Source: Nocardioides flavescens
GTDB taxonomy: Bacteria; Actinomycetota; Actinomycetes; Propionibacteriales; Nocardioidaceae
Assembly: GCF_009823805.1 (NCBI RefSeq)
Contig: NZ_WUEK01000003.1
Span: forward strand, 310,001 to 374,000
DNA length: 64,000 nt
Reading direction: 5' to 3'
A program made the translations under genes and the position numbers. Below the pieces are notes generated by a model that was not told the origin of the DNA, did no database searches, and saw only the letters and a list, made by a program, of their open reading frames with translations. Positions 19,440 to 27,972 of this stretch are shown here, piece by piece; the first letter of the stretch is position 1, and each line of letters begins with the position of its first letter.

Positions 19440-20608
19440 GCGTCTGGGACGACCTCGTCGGCCAGCGCCGCACCGTCGAGAGCCTGGCCACGGCGTCGTC
19501 CGGTCACGGGATGAGCCACTCGTGGCTGTTCACCGGTCCGCCCGGCTCGGGGCGCTCCAACGCCGCCGTCGCCTTCGCCGCCGCGCTGCAGTGCGAGCGC
19601 GGGCCCGGTCCCGAGGCCGGCTGCGGGGTCTGCCACGCCTGCCACACCGTGCTGGCCGGCTCGCACGCCGACGTGAGCGTGGTCCGCACCGAGAAGCTCT
19701 CGATCGGCGTCGACGAGGTCCGCGACCTGGTCCGGCGGGCGGCGCTCGCCCCGGTCGGCCCGCGCTGGCAGGTGCTGATCGTCGAGGACGCCGACCGGCT
19801 CACCGACCAGGCCTGCAACGCCCTGCTGAAGGCGATCGAGGAGCCGACCGACCGCACGGTCTGGATGCTCTGCGCGCCGACCGTCGAGGACGTCCTGCCC
19901 ACCATTCGCTCGCGCTGCCGCCTGGTCACGCTGACCACGCCCAGCACGACCGACGTGGCGGCGTTCCTCCAGCGCTCGCTGGGGGTGCCCGAGGCGCGCG
20001 CGTCCCACGCCGCCCGCGCCAGCCAGGGCCACATCGGACGGGCCCGTGCCCTGGCCCGCGACGACGACACCCGCGACCGGCGGCGCGACGTGGTCGTGAT
20101 GCCGGCCCGGCTCACCTCGCTCGGCGCGTGCATGAAGGCCGCCGCGGAGCTCGCCGAGGTGACCAAGGCCGAGGCCGACGCGGTCACCTCCGAGCTCGAC
20201 GCCCGCGAGAAGTCCGACCTCGACAGCGCCTACGGCGTGGTCGAGCGCGGCCGCCGTCCGCGGGAGTACGGCCCCGCCCTGTCCGCCCTGGAGAAGGGGC
20301 AGAAGACGCGGGCCAAGCGTCGCCACCTGGACACCGTCGACCGCGGGCTGATGGACCTCGTCTCGGTCTACCGTGACGCGATCGCGCTGGCCACCGGGGC
20401 GCCCGGTCCGCTCGTCAACGAGGAGATCCGCGCCGATGTGGAGGCGGTCGCCCGCACCTCGACCCCCGAGCTCAACCTGCAGCGCATCGACGCGATCTTC
20501 GCGGCCCGCGAGCAGATGCTCGAGTTCAACGTGCCCGTCGCCCTGGCGCTGGAGGCCATGATGGTGGCGCTGCAGGCCCCCGCTGCCCGAGGACAGGTCC
20601 CCGCATGA
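19436..20608 (+). CDS. holB: DNA polymerase III subunit delta prime
   Basis: A 390-residue AAA+ clamp-loader subunit. The N-terminus VWDDLVGQRRTVESL is typical. The P-loop is degenerate (GPPGSGRS, Lys replaced by Arg), as expected for delta prime, which does not hydrolyse ATP. A zinc module has Cys residues in CERGPGPEAGCGVCHACH. The sensor SRC motif appears in TIRSRCRLV. It starts at GTG in the tmk stop and ends in the ATGA shared with the hydrolase gene. Confidence 0.94.
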   Translation: MSVWDDLVGQRRTVESLATASSGHGMSHSWLFTGPPGSGRSNAAVAFAAALQCERGPGPEAGCGVCHACHTVLAGSHADVSVVRTEKLSIGVDEVRDLVRRAALAPVGPRWQVLIVEDADRLTDQACNALLKAIEEPTDRTVWMLCAPTVEDVLPTIRSRCRLVTLTTPSTTDVAAFLQRSLGVPEARASHAARASQGHIGRARALARDDDTRDRRRDVVVMPARLTSLGACMKAAAELAEVTKAEADAVTSELDAREKSDLDSAYGVVERGRRPREYGPALSALEKGQKTRAKRRHLDTVDRGLMDLVSVYRDAIALATGAPGPLVNEEIRADVEAVARTSTPELNLQRIDAIFAAREQMLEFNVPVALALEAMMVALQAPAARGQVPA

Positions 20609-22188
20609 GGTCCACCGCTTCCCGCGTCGTCGCCGTGGTGCTGGTCGTCCTGCTCGTCGTGGGCGCCGCCGGGGTGGCGGTCTTCGAGCTGCGAGGCGAC
20701 GGGTCGTCGGGCGGGTCCGGCTCCGCGTCCCGCGCGACCCTCGCCCCGACCCCCGAGGCCCAGGACGGCGCCACCGACGCGCCGTCGCCCGAGCTCGCGA
20801 CGTTCTACGACCAGAGCATCGACTGGCAGCTGTGCCGCGGCGACGACTTCGAGTGCGCCACGCTCACCGTCCCGATCGACTACGCCGACCCCGGCGGCGA
20901 GACCATCGACCTCGCCCTGCTCAAGGTGCCCGCGCGCAAGCCCGGTGAGCGGGTCGGCTCGCTCGTGGTCAACCCCGGTGGTCCCGGCGCCTCGGGCGTG
21001 GAGTACGCCGCCCAGGCGTCGTTCGCCTTCCGCGACCGGCTGCTCGACTCCTTCGACATCGTCGGCTTCGACCCGCGTGGCACCGGTGGCTCCGACCCGG
21101 TCGACTGCCTCTCCGACTCCCAGCTCGACGAGTTCCGGGCCGCCGACCCCGACCCGGACACCGCCGCCGAGGGGCAGGCCTACCAGCAGGGTCTCGAGGA
21201 GTTCTACGCCGGCTGCCTCGAGCGCTCCGACTCCCTCATCGGCCACGTCACGACGATCGAGGCCGCCCGTGACATGGACGTGCTCCGCGCCGCGCTCGGC
21301 GAGACGCAGCTGACCTACTTCGGCGCGTCGTACGGCACCAAGCTCGGCGCGACCTACGCCGACCTGTTCCCCGACCGGGTGGGCCGCCTCGTCCTGGACG
21401 GCGCGGTCGACCTCTCGATCGACTCGCGCCAGCTGACGCTGGAGCAGGGCGCCGGGTTCGAGGTGGCGCTGCGCTCCTACGTGCAGGACTGCGTCGACGG
21501 CGGCGACTGCTACCTCGGCGACACCGTCGACGACGGCATCTCGACGATCGCCGACTTCATCGACCAGGTCGACGCGGAGCCCTTGCCGAGCGGTGACGAC
21601 GACCGCCCGCTGACCGTCGGCCTGGCCTTCACCGGCATCGTCGCGCCGCTCTACAGCCAGCAGGTGTGGTCGGCGCTGGACCTCGCGCTGGGTCGCGCCC
21701 TCGACGGTGACGGCTCCCTGCTGCTGCGCCTGGCCGACCTGTTCCAGTCGCGCAACGCCGACGGCACCTACTCCGACAACAGCTCGGAGGCGATCTACGC
21801 GATCAACTGCCTCGACGACCCTTATGCCATCAGCGCCGACGAGGTGCCGGCGCAGATCCCGGCCTTCGAGGAGGCCTCGCCGACCTTCGGCGCGGCGTTC
21901 GCCTGGCAGCTGGTCAACTGCGAGGGCATCCAGGTGACCTCGAGCGAGCCCGCCCGCGACGTCACCGCCGCGGGCGCCGCGCCGATCGTCGTCGTCGGGA
22001 CGACCCGCGACCCCGCCACGCCGTACCAGTGGGCGGTGCACCTCGCCGACCAGCTCGAGTCGGGCGTGCTCGTCACCCGCGACGGCGACGGTCACACCGG
22101 CTACAACCAGGGCAACGAGTGCGTCGACACCGCGCTGGAGGACTACCTCGTCGAGGGCACCGTGCCCGACGACGGGCTGCAGTGCTGA
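20605..22188 (+). CDS. Exported alpha/beta hydrolase (tripeptidyl-aminopeptidase-like)
   Basis: A 527-residue protein with an N-terminal signal anchor (about residues 7-27), a Ser/Gly/Thr-rich linker, and an alpha/beta-hydrolase fold. The nucleophile elbow GASYGTK places Ser at residue 242. The oxyanion strand LVVNPGGPGASG is clear, and the C-terminal TAP-like domain supplies the late acid (VVGTTRDPATPY) and His (DGDGHTGYN). Such enzymes (SlpD/SlpE, TAP) cleave N-terminal peptides or esters outside the cell. A Cys pair (QLCRGDDFECAT) suggests a disulfide. It is the last gene of the topA-holB run. Confidence 0.88.
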   Translation: MRSTASRVVAVVLVVLLVVGAAGVAVFELRGDGSSGGSGSASRATLAPTPEAQDGATDAPSPELATFYDQSIDWQLCRGDDFECATLTVPIDYADPGGETIDLALLKVPARKPGERVGSLVVNPGGPGASGVEYAAQASFAFRDRLLDSFDIVGFDPRGTGGSDPVDCLSDSQLDEFRAADPDPDTAAEGQAYQQGLEEFYAGCLERSDSLIGHVTTIEAARDMDVLRAALGETQLTYFGASYGTKLGATYADLFPDRVGRLVLDGAVDLSIDSRQLTLEQGAGFEVALRSYVQDCVDGGDCYLGDTVDDGISTIADFIDQVDAEPLPSGDDDRPLTVGLAFTGIVAPLYSQQVWSALDLALGRALDGDGSLLLRLADLFQSRNADGTYSDNSSEAIYAINCLDDPYAISADEVPAQIPAFEEASPTFGAAFAWQLVNCEGIQVTSSEPARDVTAAGAAPIVVVGTTRDPATPYQWAVHLADQLESGVLVTRDGDGHTGYNQGNECVDTALEDYLVEGTVPDDGLQC

Positions 22189-22198
22189 GCGGGCGCCG

Positions 22199-23125
22199 TC
22201 AGTCGGCCGACCGCTCGCCCTCGAGGTGTCGCTTGAGCGAGGCCAGGCGACCGTCGCGCCAGCGGCGACGCTGGTCGAGCTCCTCGCGCGGCAGGGTGGC
22301 GGCCCGGTCGGCGGCTAGGCCCGCGTCGAGCACCGCCTGCCAGTCGACGGGCTCGCGCTGCTCCTCGGCCAGGCGGGCGTACATCGGCCCGTAGCGCGCG
22401 ACGTAGTCCTCGATGCCGAGGGGCGCGTTGAGGTCGATGGTCTCCACGACCCCCAGCGTCAGCCACCGCGGCGCGAGGGCGCCGCGCACGGCGCGGTCGA
22501 GGTCGCCGGCGCCCACCACGCCACGGTCCAGGAGCCGGAACGCCTCGTGGATCATCGCCGACTGCAGCCGGTTGACGACGAAGCCGTCGAGCTCCTCGGT
22601 CAGCTCGATCGGCTCCATGCCGGCGTCCTCGAGCAGACGGCGGGTCGCGCCCATCGCCTCCGCGGAGGTCCACGGAGCAGGGACCAGCTCGACGGCCGTG
22701 TGCAGGTGCGGCGGGTTGAAGGGGTGGGCCACCAGAGTCCGCTCGCGGCCCGGGACGTCGGCGGTGAAGGAGGAGGGCACCAGGGCCGAGGTCGAGGAGG
22801 CGATGACGGCGGTCGCAGGGGCGGCCTCGGCCACCTGGGCGAAGACGCGGGCCTTCACCTCGGGGTCCTCGACCACGCACTCCTGGACGTGCACGACGTC
22901 GCGGACGGCCTCGGCGAGGTCGGTCGTCATGGTGATGGTCTCCGGGACGGGCCCGCTCTCGACGTCGCTCCACAGGGCGGCGATCCCGGCGCCGGCGCGG
23001 TCGAGTGCGGCCTGGTCGGTGTCGACCAGGCGCACCTCGTGACCCGCCCGGGTCCAGACGACGACCCAGCCCAGGCCGACGAGTCCGGCGCCGACGACGG
23101 CGACCGGTCCGCGCCGGCCGCTCAC
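22199..23125 (-). CDS. 3-hydroxyacyl-CoA-dehydrogenase-like NAD-dependent dehydrogenase
   Basis: A 308-residue two-domain dehydrogenase of the lambda-crystallin / L-gulonate 3-dehydrogenase / L-carnitine dehydrogenase type. The Rossmann motif VVGAGLVGLGWVVVWTRAGHEV is at the N-terminus. The catalytic region has SSTSALVPS and the conserved HPFNPPH, and the C-terminal helical domain has FVVNRLQSAMIHEAFRLL. The GTG at 23125 overlaps the preceding SDR stop by four bases. A non-CoA hydroxy acid as substrate is likely from the sugar-acid context, but the exact one is unknown. It is not one of the standard fucose pathway steps. Confidence 0.8.
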   Translation of the reverse strand: MSGRRGPVAVVGAGLVGLGWVVVWTRAGHEVRLVDTDQAALDRAGAGIAALWSDVESGPVPETITMTTDLAEAVRDVVHVQECVVEDPEVKARVFAQVAEAAPATAVIASSTSALVPSSFTADVPGRERTLVAHPFNPPHLHTAVELVPAPWTSAEAMGATRRLLEDAGMEPIELTEELDGFVVNRLQSAMIHEAFRLLDRGVVGAGDLDRAVRGALAPRWLTLGVVETIDLNAPLGIEDYVARYGPMYARLAEEQREPVDWQAVLDAGLAADRAATLPREELDQRRRWRDGRLASLKRHLEGERSAD

Positions 23126-23931
23126 AGGTACTCCACGTTGCCGCAGATGCTGAGCGACTGTCCGCTGATGCCGCGTGCCGCGGGGGAGAGGAGGTAGGCC
23201 ACCAGCAGGGCGACCTCCTCCTCGCTCACCTTGGTGCGCAGCGAGGTCTTGGACAGCAGGATCTGCTCGACCTCCTCGAAGGGGACCTCCATCGCCTCGG
23301 CACGGGCCTGGGTGGTCCGGTTGAGGCGGTCGCTGTCGACGAAGCCGGGCAGCACCTCGTTGACCCGGACGCCGTCGGGTCCGAGCTCGCGCGCCAGGGA
23401 CTCGGTGAGTCCGCGCATGCCGAACTTGGCGGCGTTGTAGGGCGAGCGCAGGGCGTAGCCCAGGCGACCAGCGACCGAGGAGATGTTGACGATGGCGCCC
23501 GACGTGTCGCGCAGCAGCGGGGCCGCCTCGCGCGCGCAGAGGAACGCGCCGGTCAGGTCGATGTCGAGCGTGCGCCGCCACTCGGCTGGGTCGACCTTCT
23601 CCACCGGAGCCGTCGGACCGGCGATGCCTGCGTTGTTGACGAGGACGTCGAGGCCGCCGAGGGCCTCGTGCGCCTCGGCGAAGAGGGTGCGCACCTCGGT
23701 CTCGGAGGAGACGTCGCAGACCGTGCCCGTGCGCCCGTCGACGGCGCCGAGGTGAGCAGCGAGGCGGTCGGCGTCGGTGCCGCAGACGTGGACCCGCGCT
23801 CCGGCCGCCTCGAGGACCCGGACAATGGCGAGTCCGATCCCGGAGGTGCCTCCGGTGACGAGCACGCGCAGGCCCGGTGCGGGCCTGAGGGCGGCGAGTG
23901 GGTCGAAGGTCGAGTCAGGCGATTGACGCAT
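23122..23931 (-). CDS. Short-chain dehydrogenase/reductase, divergent from the lactonase
   Basis: A 269-residue classical SDR with the cofactor motif TGGTSGIG near residue 27, NNAG, and the active site Ser plus YNAAK. The ATG at 23931 is preferred. An in-frame start 42 bases further upstream would overlap the divergent lactonase start and adds a tail not typical of SDRs. It is co-transcribed with the 3-hydroxyacid dehydrogenase. It may be a second sugar or sugar-acid dehydrogenase of the fucose locus; the SDR at 31423-32205 is the better candidate for the known pathway step. Confidence 0.82.
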   Translation of the reverse strand: MRQSPDSTFDPLAALRPAPGLRVLVTGGTSGIGLAIVRVLEAAGARVHVCGTDADRLAAHLGAVDGRTGTVCDVSSETEVRTLFAEAHEALGGLDVLVNNAGIAGPTAPVEKVDPAEWRRTLDIDLTGAFLCAREAAPLLRDTSGAIVNISSVAGRLGYALRSPYNAAKFGMRGLTESLARELGPDGVRVNEVLPGFVDSDRLNRTTQARAEAMEVPFEEVEQILLSKTSLRTKVSEEEVALLVAYLLSPAARGISGQSLSICGNVEYL

Positions 23932-23959
23932 GGTGCGATGATATGATGAATTCTCGGAT
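23932..23959. promoter_or_regulatory. Very short divergent promoter region
   Basis: Only 28 bp separate the divergent ATG of the SDR and GTG of the lactonase. TATGAT at 23942-23947 is a near-perfect -10 for the plus strand and would place the start of transcription almost at the GTG, so leaderless translation is likely. The AT-rich GATGATATGATGAA is also a candidate site for the FadR/GntR regulator encoded at 24834-25604. Confidence 0.35.
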
Positions 23960-24850
23960 GTGACCAGGATCATCGACGCTCACCACCACGTCTGGGACAT
24001 CGAGCGGCGCCCGCAGGGGTGGATGTCTCCGGAGCAGCGTCGGGTCATCGGCAAGGACCGCTCGCTCGCGGACTGGGCCGCGGAGGCCGTCCCGGCCGGC
24101 GTCGTCGGGTCCGTGCTCGTCCAGACGGTCCGCGATGCAGGGGAGACGCCGGAGTTCCTGGCCCTGGCCGCGAGCTCACCGCTGGTCCTCGGTGTCGTCG
24201 GGTGGGTGGACCTCGACGCGGGCCCGGACTCGGTCGCCGCGCAGGTCGACGGCGTACGCCGCCTGCCGGGCGCCGAGCGGCTGGTGGGGCTGCGCGACCA
24301 GAGCGCCGACCGGCCCGAGTCGGACTGGGCCCTGTCGCCCGCGGCCCGCGCGCTCTTCGACGCGTGCGGCGAGGCCGACCTGGTCGTCGACCTGCTCCTG
24401 CGCCCGGACCAGGTGCCCGCCGCGATCGAGGCGGTGCGCCGGCACGCCGGGACGAGGTTCGTGCTCGACCACCTCGGCAACACGGACTTCGACACCGTCG
24501 CGCCGCAGGCGTGGCGGGACTCGGTCGAGGAGCTGGCCGCCTGCCCGGCGGTCGCACTGAAGGTCTCGGCCCTCGCCGCCCGGGCCGCCCGGCCCCGGGA
24601 CGTCCGCCGGGGCCTGCCCGCGCACCTGCGCGCGGCCCTGGAGACGTTCGGCCCGTCGCGCCTGATGTTCGGCAGCGACTGGCCCGTCTCGCAGATGACG
24701 ATGAGCTACGCCGAGGTGGTGGACACCCTGGAGTCAGCGCTCCGCGAGCTGGAGGTCCACGACCCCGGCGCGCGCGACGACCTCTGGGGCGGGACCGCGA
24801 TCCGGTGGTACGGCCTGGCGGTCTCGCCGCAGGTCACTGCTCGCGCGTGA
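23960..24850 (+). CDS. COG3618 amidohydrolase, probable L-fuconolactonase
   Basis: A 296-residue TIM-barrel amidohydrolase. The metal-binding N-terminal motif is IIDAHHHVWD and the barrel-end motif is MFGSDWPVS. A conserved DHLGN precedes an Ala/Arg-rich stretch. COG3618 members hydrolyse sugar lactones (L-fucono- or L-rhamnono-lactone) and 2-pyrone-4,6-dicarboxylate. With L-fuconate dehydratase and an L-fucose dehydrogenase candidate nearby, hydrolysis of L-fuconolactone to L-fuconate is the best guess. The start is GTG, apparently leaderless. Its 3' end overlaps the convergent GntR gene by 17 bases. Confidence 0.82.
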   Translation: MTRIIDAHHHVWDIERRPQGWMSPEQRRVIGKDRSLADWAAEAVPAGVVGSVLVQTVRDAGETPEFLALAASSPLVLGVVGWVDLDAGPDSVAAQVDGVRRLPGAERLVGLRDQSADRPESDWALSPAARALFDACGEADLVVDLLLRPDQVPAAIEAVRRHAGTRFVLDHLGNTDFDTVAPQAWRDSVEELAACPAVALKVSALAARAARPRDVRRGLPAHLRAALETFGPSRLMFGSDWPVSQMTMSYAEVVDTLESALRELEVHDPGARDDLWGGTAIRWYGLAVSPQVTARA

Positions 24851-25604
24851 CCGGGGCCGGTCGACGTCGCTGCCAGGAGTCGATGATGTGCTCGTCCATC
24901 TCCGTCGAGGCCCGGGTGGCGTCGCCTGCGACGATGGACTCGAGGATCCGGCGGTGGGCCCCGTGGGTGGCCCGGATGTGCTCGGTGGACGGGTCGCCGA
25001 CGTAGCGCAGGCTGCGGTAGGCCTCGACCGTCAGGTTGTGCACCATCGCCCGCGCGAGCCGGTTGCGCGACGCGGCCATGATCGAGTCGTGGAAGGCCAC
25101 GTCGGCCTTGAGGTAGGCGGTGGGGTCCTCGGTGCTGGCGTCGAGGTCGACCATCTTGCGCTGCATGACCTCGATCGCGGCCGGGGTGGCGACCTCGGCG
25201 GCCTGGCCGGCCATCCGGGCCTCCAGCGTGCGGCGAACGTCGACGATCTCCTCGAGGATCGCGTAGTCCGTGTCGTGGCGGACCGCCGCAGCGAGCACCG
25301 TCGGGTTGAACAGGTCCCACTCGGCCATCGGCCTGATGCGCGTGCCGTGGCCCTGCTGCACCGTCACCAGGCGCATCGTCTCGAGCGACTTGACCGCCTC
25401 GCGCACCACGGTCCGGGAGACGCCGAAGGTCTCGCACAGCATCGGCTCGGTCGGCAGGGTGGCGCCGATCGCGAGCTCGCCCCCCACCAGCCGGTCGACG
25501 AGCTCCTCGACCAGCACCGTCGCGAGCCGACGCGGGCGTCGCGGCCACGGAGTGGACACGATCGAGCCCATCACGTCGGTCTCGGAGGGGTCTGGGCTCG
25601 TCAT
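24834..25604 (-). CDS. FadR-subfamily GntR transcriptional regulator
   Basis: A 256-residue regulator with an N-terminal winged helix at about residues 28-95 (GELAIGATLPTEPMLCETFGVSRTVVREAVKSLE) and a C-terminal FCD domain. The FCD metal and ligand residues include DVAFHDSIMAASRN and HRRILESIVAGD. FCD ligands are usually sugar acids or other carboxylates, so an intermediate such as L-fuconate or 2-keto-3-deoxyfuconate is plausible. It is transcribed away from the ABC importer; the palindrome at 25637-25646 is the likely operator. Confidence 0.9.
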   Translation of the reverse strand: MTSPDPSETDVMGSIVSTPWPRRPRRLATVLVEELVDRLVGGELAIGATLPTEPMLCETFGVSRTVVREAVKSLETMRLVTVQQGHGTRIRPMAEWDLFNPTVLAAAVRHDTDYAILEEIVDVRRTLEARMAGQAAEVATPAAIEVMQRKMVDLDASTEDPTAYLKADVAFHDSIMAASRNRLARAMVHNLTVEAYRSLRYVGDPSTEHIRATHGAHRRILESIVAGDATRASTEMDEHIIDSWQRRRPAPVTREQ

Positions 25605-25629
25605 CGTCAGATCATACTACATCTTAGGG

Positions 25630-25658
25630 TTGACAGCATACGTATGACGAATGATGCT
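25630..25658 (+). promoter_or_regulatory. Promoter of the ABC importer operon with an internal palindrome
   Basis: A consensus -35 TTGACA (25630-25635) is spaced 17 bp from GATGCT (25653-25658), about 50 bp before the binding-protein gene. Between them lies the perfect palindrome CATACGTATG (25637-25646). A bound GntR dimer there would block RNA polymerase. A related half-site ATCATA at 25611-25616 sits just before the GntR gene. Confidence 0.6.
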
Positions 25659-25705
25659 GTGTCCTACGTCACCCGATGGGGGGTGTCAGACACTGAGGAG
25701 CACGC

Positions 25706-26755
25706 ATGTCCGTTCGTCGCACCGGGACCGCCGCGGTCGCCGTCCTGTGCCTCACGCTCACCGCCGCCGGCTGTTCGAAGCGCGAGGCAGGGTCCGCCAC
25801 CGGAGGTGACGGCAGCACCCTGTCGGCCAGTGAGATCAAGGTCGCGCTCGTGCCCGGCGGCCCCCACCCCTACTTCCAGCCCTGGAAGGACGCGGGTGCC
25901 GAGGAGGGCAAGGAGCTCGGTCTGTCCGAGGTCACCTTCAACGAGACCGCCGGCTGGGACCAGACCAAGCAGAACGACGTCCTGAGCTCGCTGGCTGCTC
26001 AGGGGTACAACGCGTTCGGCATCTTCGGCGTCTCGCCAGAGAACATCAACTCGACGTTCACCGACCTCACCGACCAGGGCTTCCAGGTCGCGTCGCTGGC
26101 CTCGTGCCCCGCGGGTGACGAGAACAAGGCGGCCTTCTGCCTGGCTACCGACGTCGAGGTCGCCGCCTACCGCGCGGCCCAGGCCGCGATCGAGGCGATG
26201 GGCGGCGAGGGCAGCCTGGTCCACCTCACCGGCAACCGCGTGGACTCCAACACCCAGCGTCGCATCGCGGGTGTGGAGAAGGCGGTCTCCGAGACCGGCG
26301 GCAAGGTCGAGCTCATCCAGACCGTCACCGACATCGACGTCGACCTGCAGTCGGCCCAGCGGGCCGTGGCCGACCTGCTCGCGGCCAAGGGCGGCGACAT
26401 CGACGGCATCGTCACGACCGCCTACAACCCCGCTGTCGCGGCCGCCGAGGGCGTCAAGGAGGCCGGGCTCCCGATCAAGGTCGTCGCCATCGACGACGAC
26501 CCGTCGATCATCTCCGGCGTCGAGGAGGGCTCGGTCGCCGCGACCGTCACGCAGAACCCCGTCGGCCAGGCGAAGGTCGGGACGTACGCCCTGTCCAAGC
26601 TGCTCGAGGGCTGCACCATGAAGGAGCCCGGCGTCGCTGTGGACTCCGGCTCCTTCGTCGTGACCAGCGACAACGTCGCGACCTACGACGACGAGCGCTC
26701 GGCGAAGACCGACGAGCTGATGACGGCGTTCCAGGACGACTACCTCTCCTGCTGA
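25706..26755 (+). CDS. Sugar ABC transporter substrate-binding lipoprotein (CUT2 type)
   Basis: A 349-residue exported protein with a lipoprotein signal peptide (lipobox LTAAGC, Cys 23). The mature part is a type I periplasmic-binding fold, with IKVALVPGGPHPYFQPWKDAGAEEG at its start and VVAIDDDPSIISGVEEGSVAATVTQNP near the hinge. It is the first gene of an importer with two permeases and an ATPase. The substrate is probably L-fucose or a related deoxy sugar, from the catabolic genes downstream. Promoter at 25630-25658. Confidence 0.9.
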   Translation: MSVRRTGTAAVAVLCLTLTAAGCSKREAGSATGGDGSTLSASEIKVALVPGGPHPYFQPWKDAGAEEGKELGLSEVTFNETAGWDQTKQNDVLSSLAAQGYNAFGIFGVSPENINSTFTDLTDQGFQVASLASCPAGDENKAAFCLATDVEVAAYRAAQAAIEAMGGEGSLVHLTGNRVDSNTQRRIAGVEKAVSETGGKVELIQTVTDIDVDLQSAQRAVADLLAAKGGDIDGIVTTAYNPAVAAAEGVKEAGLPIKVVAIDDDPSIISGVEEGSVAATVTQNPVGQAKVGTYALSKLLEGCTMKEPGVAVDSGSFVVTSDNVATYDDERSAKTDELMTAFQDDYLSC

Positions 26756-26832
26756 CCACTGCCTCCGACCGGGCCGATGCGGCCCGGTCGGAGCAGCGTC
26801 GACAGTCCCACGAAGAACCCGGAAGGACCGAG

Positions 26833-27972
26833 GTGAACAGGAAATCGACGGCCACCCCCCGCGGTGGCCCCGAGACGGACGTGCAGCCACCGCGGCTGGA
26901 CGCGCCGGTCCCGGACGACGGCCACGGGCCGGAGGGGACCGCGGCCGAGCGGGTCGGTCCCCGGGCCGCCGGGCTGCCGTGGTGGGCCAACCCCCGCGTC
27001 GGCCTGGTCGTGGTCATCGCGGTGCTCGTCCTCGGCTTCAGCAGCGCCCGACCGGCGTTCCTCGACGTCGAGCTCACGCTGGTGCCCCTGCAGCGCGACA
27101 TCGCCGTCTTCGCTGTCGTGGGCCTCGCCCAGCTGGCCGCGCTCTCGCTCGGGCACATGAACCTCGCCGTGGGTCGCATGGCCGCGCTGGCGGCGTTCTC
27201 CGCGGGGCTCTGCTACGACCGGTTCGGCGCCCCTCTCGTCGTCGGTCTCGTGGTGGCGCTCGTCGTGGGTGCTCTCGTCGGCGCCCTCGCGGGCGGCATC
27301 ATCACCGCCACCGGGGTCAACTCGTTCGTGGTGACGCTGGCCCTCGACTTCGGGCTGCTCGGCGTCGTCGCCCTGCTCTACGACCGTTTCGCCGGCGGGG
27401 TCGCGTTCAGCGTCCGACCGCCGGGGCTCGACGCGCTGCGCTCGGACACCTTCTCCGACTACTGCGCCGGCTCGGTGTGCGGTCCGCCGGTGCCGCTGCT
27501 CGTCCCCTTCGCCCTCGTCGCCCTCCTCGCGGTGGGCCTGTTCTTCGGCCGCACGCGTCAGGGCCGCGAGATCCTGATGACCGGCTCGAGCCCGCGCGCC
27601 GCTCGTGCCAGCGGCATCCCCGTCGGTCGCCGGATCGTCACCGCCCACGCCCTGTCGGGACTGCTCGCCGGTCTCGCCGGCTTCATGCTCGCCACGGCCA
27701 ACGGTGCCTTCTCGGCCAGCATCGGCGAGTCCTTCCTGCTCCCGTCGTTCCTGGCTCCGGTGCTCGGCGGCACGCTGCTCGCCGGCGGTGCGGTGAGTGC
27801 CTTCGGGACGGTCCTCGGCGCCACGCTGACCTCGGTCATCCAGAAGGGCCTGAACCTCCTGCAGTTCGAGGCCGACGCGCTCCAGATCTTCATCGGGGTG
27901 GTCCTCGTGGTCGCCCTCTCGCTGGACCGGATCCGCCAGGTCCTCGCCGAACGACGGGGGGTCCGCCCATGA
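26833..27972 (+). CDS. ABC transporter permease (RbsC-like), first of two
   Basis: A 379-residue inner-membrane permease of the branched BPD_transp_2 family. It has a 50-residue hydrophilic N-terminus and about nine hydrophobic segments, with the motif GSSPRAARASGIPVGRRIVTAHALSG that contacts the ATPase. The GTG start with GGAAGGACCGAG upstream is used. It overlaps the second permease by four bases; two distinct permeases indicate a heterodimeric channel. Confidence 0.88.
   Translation: MNRKSTATPRGGPETDVQPPRLDAPVPDDGHGPEGTAAERVGPRAAGLPWWANPRVGLVVVIAVLVLGFSSARPAFLDVELTLVPLQRDIAVFAVVGLAQLAALSLGHMNLAVGRMAALAAFSAGLCYDRFGAPLVVGLVVALVVGALVGALAGGIITATGVNSFVVTLALDFGLLGVVALLYDRFAGGVAFSVRPPGLDALRSDTFSDYCAGSVCGPPVPLLVPFALVALLAVGLFFGRTRQGREILMTGSSPRAARASGIPVGRRIVTAHALSGLLAGLAGFMLATANGAFSASIGESFLLPSFLAPVLGGTLLAGGAVSAFGTVLGATLTSVIQKGLNLLQFEADALQIFIGVVLVVALSLDRIRQVLAERRGVRP

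Noticed and set aside
23932..23973. Longer N-terminus for the SDR gene (start at 23973)
   Set aside because: It would overlap the divergent lactonase start and adds residues before the normal SDR beginning; the ATG at 23931 is preferred.
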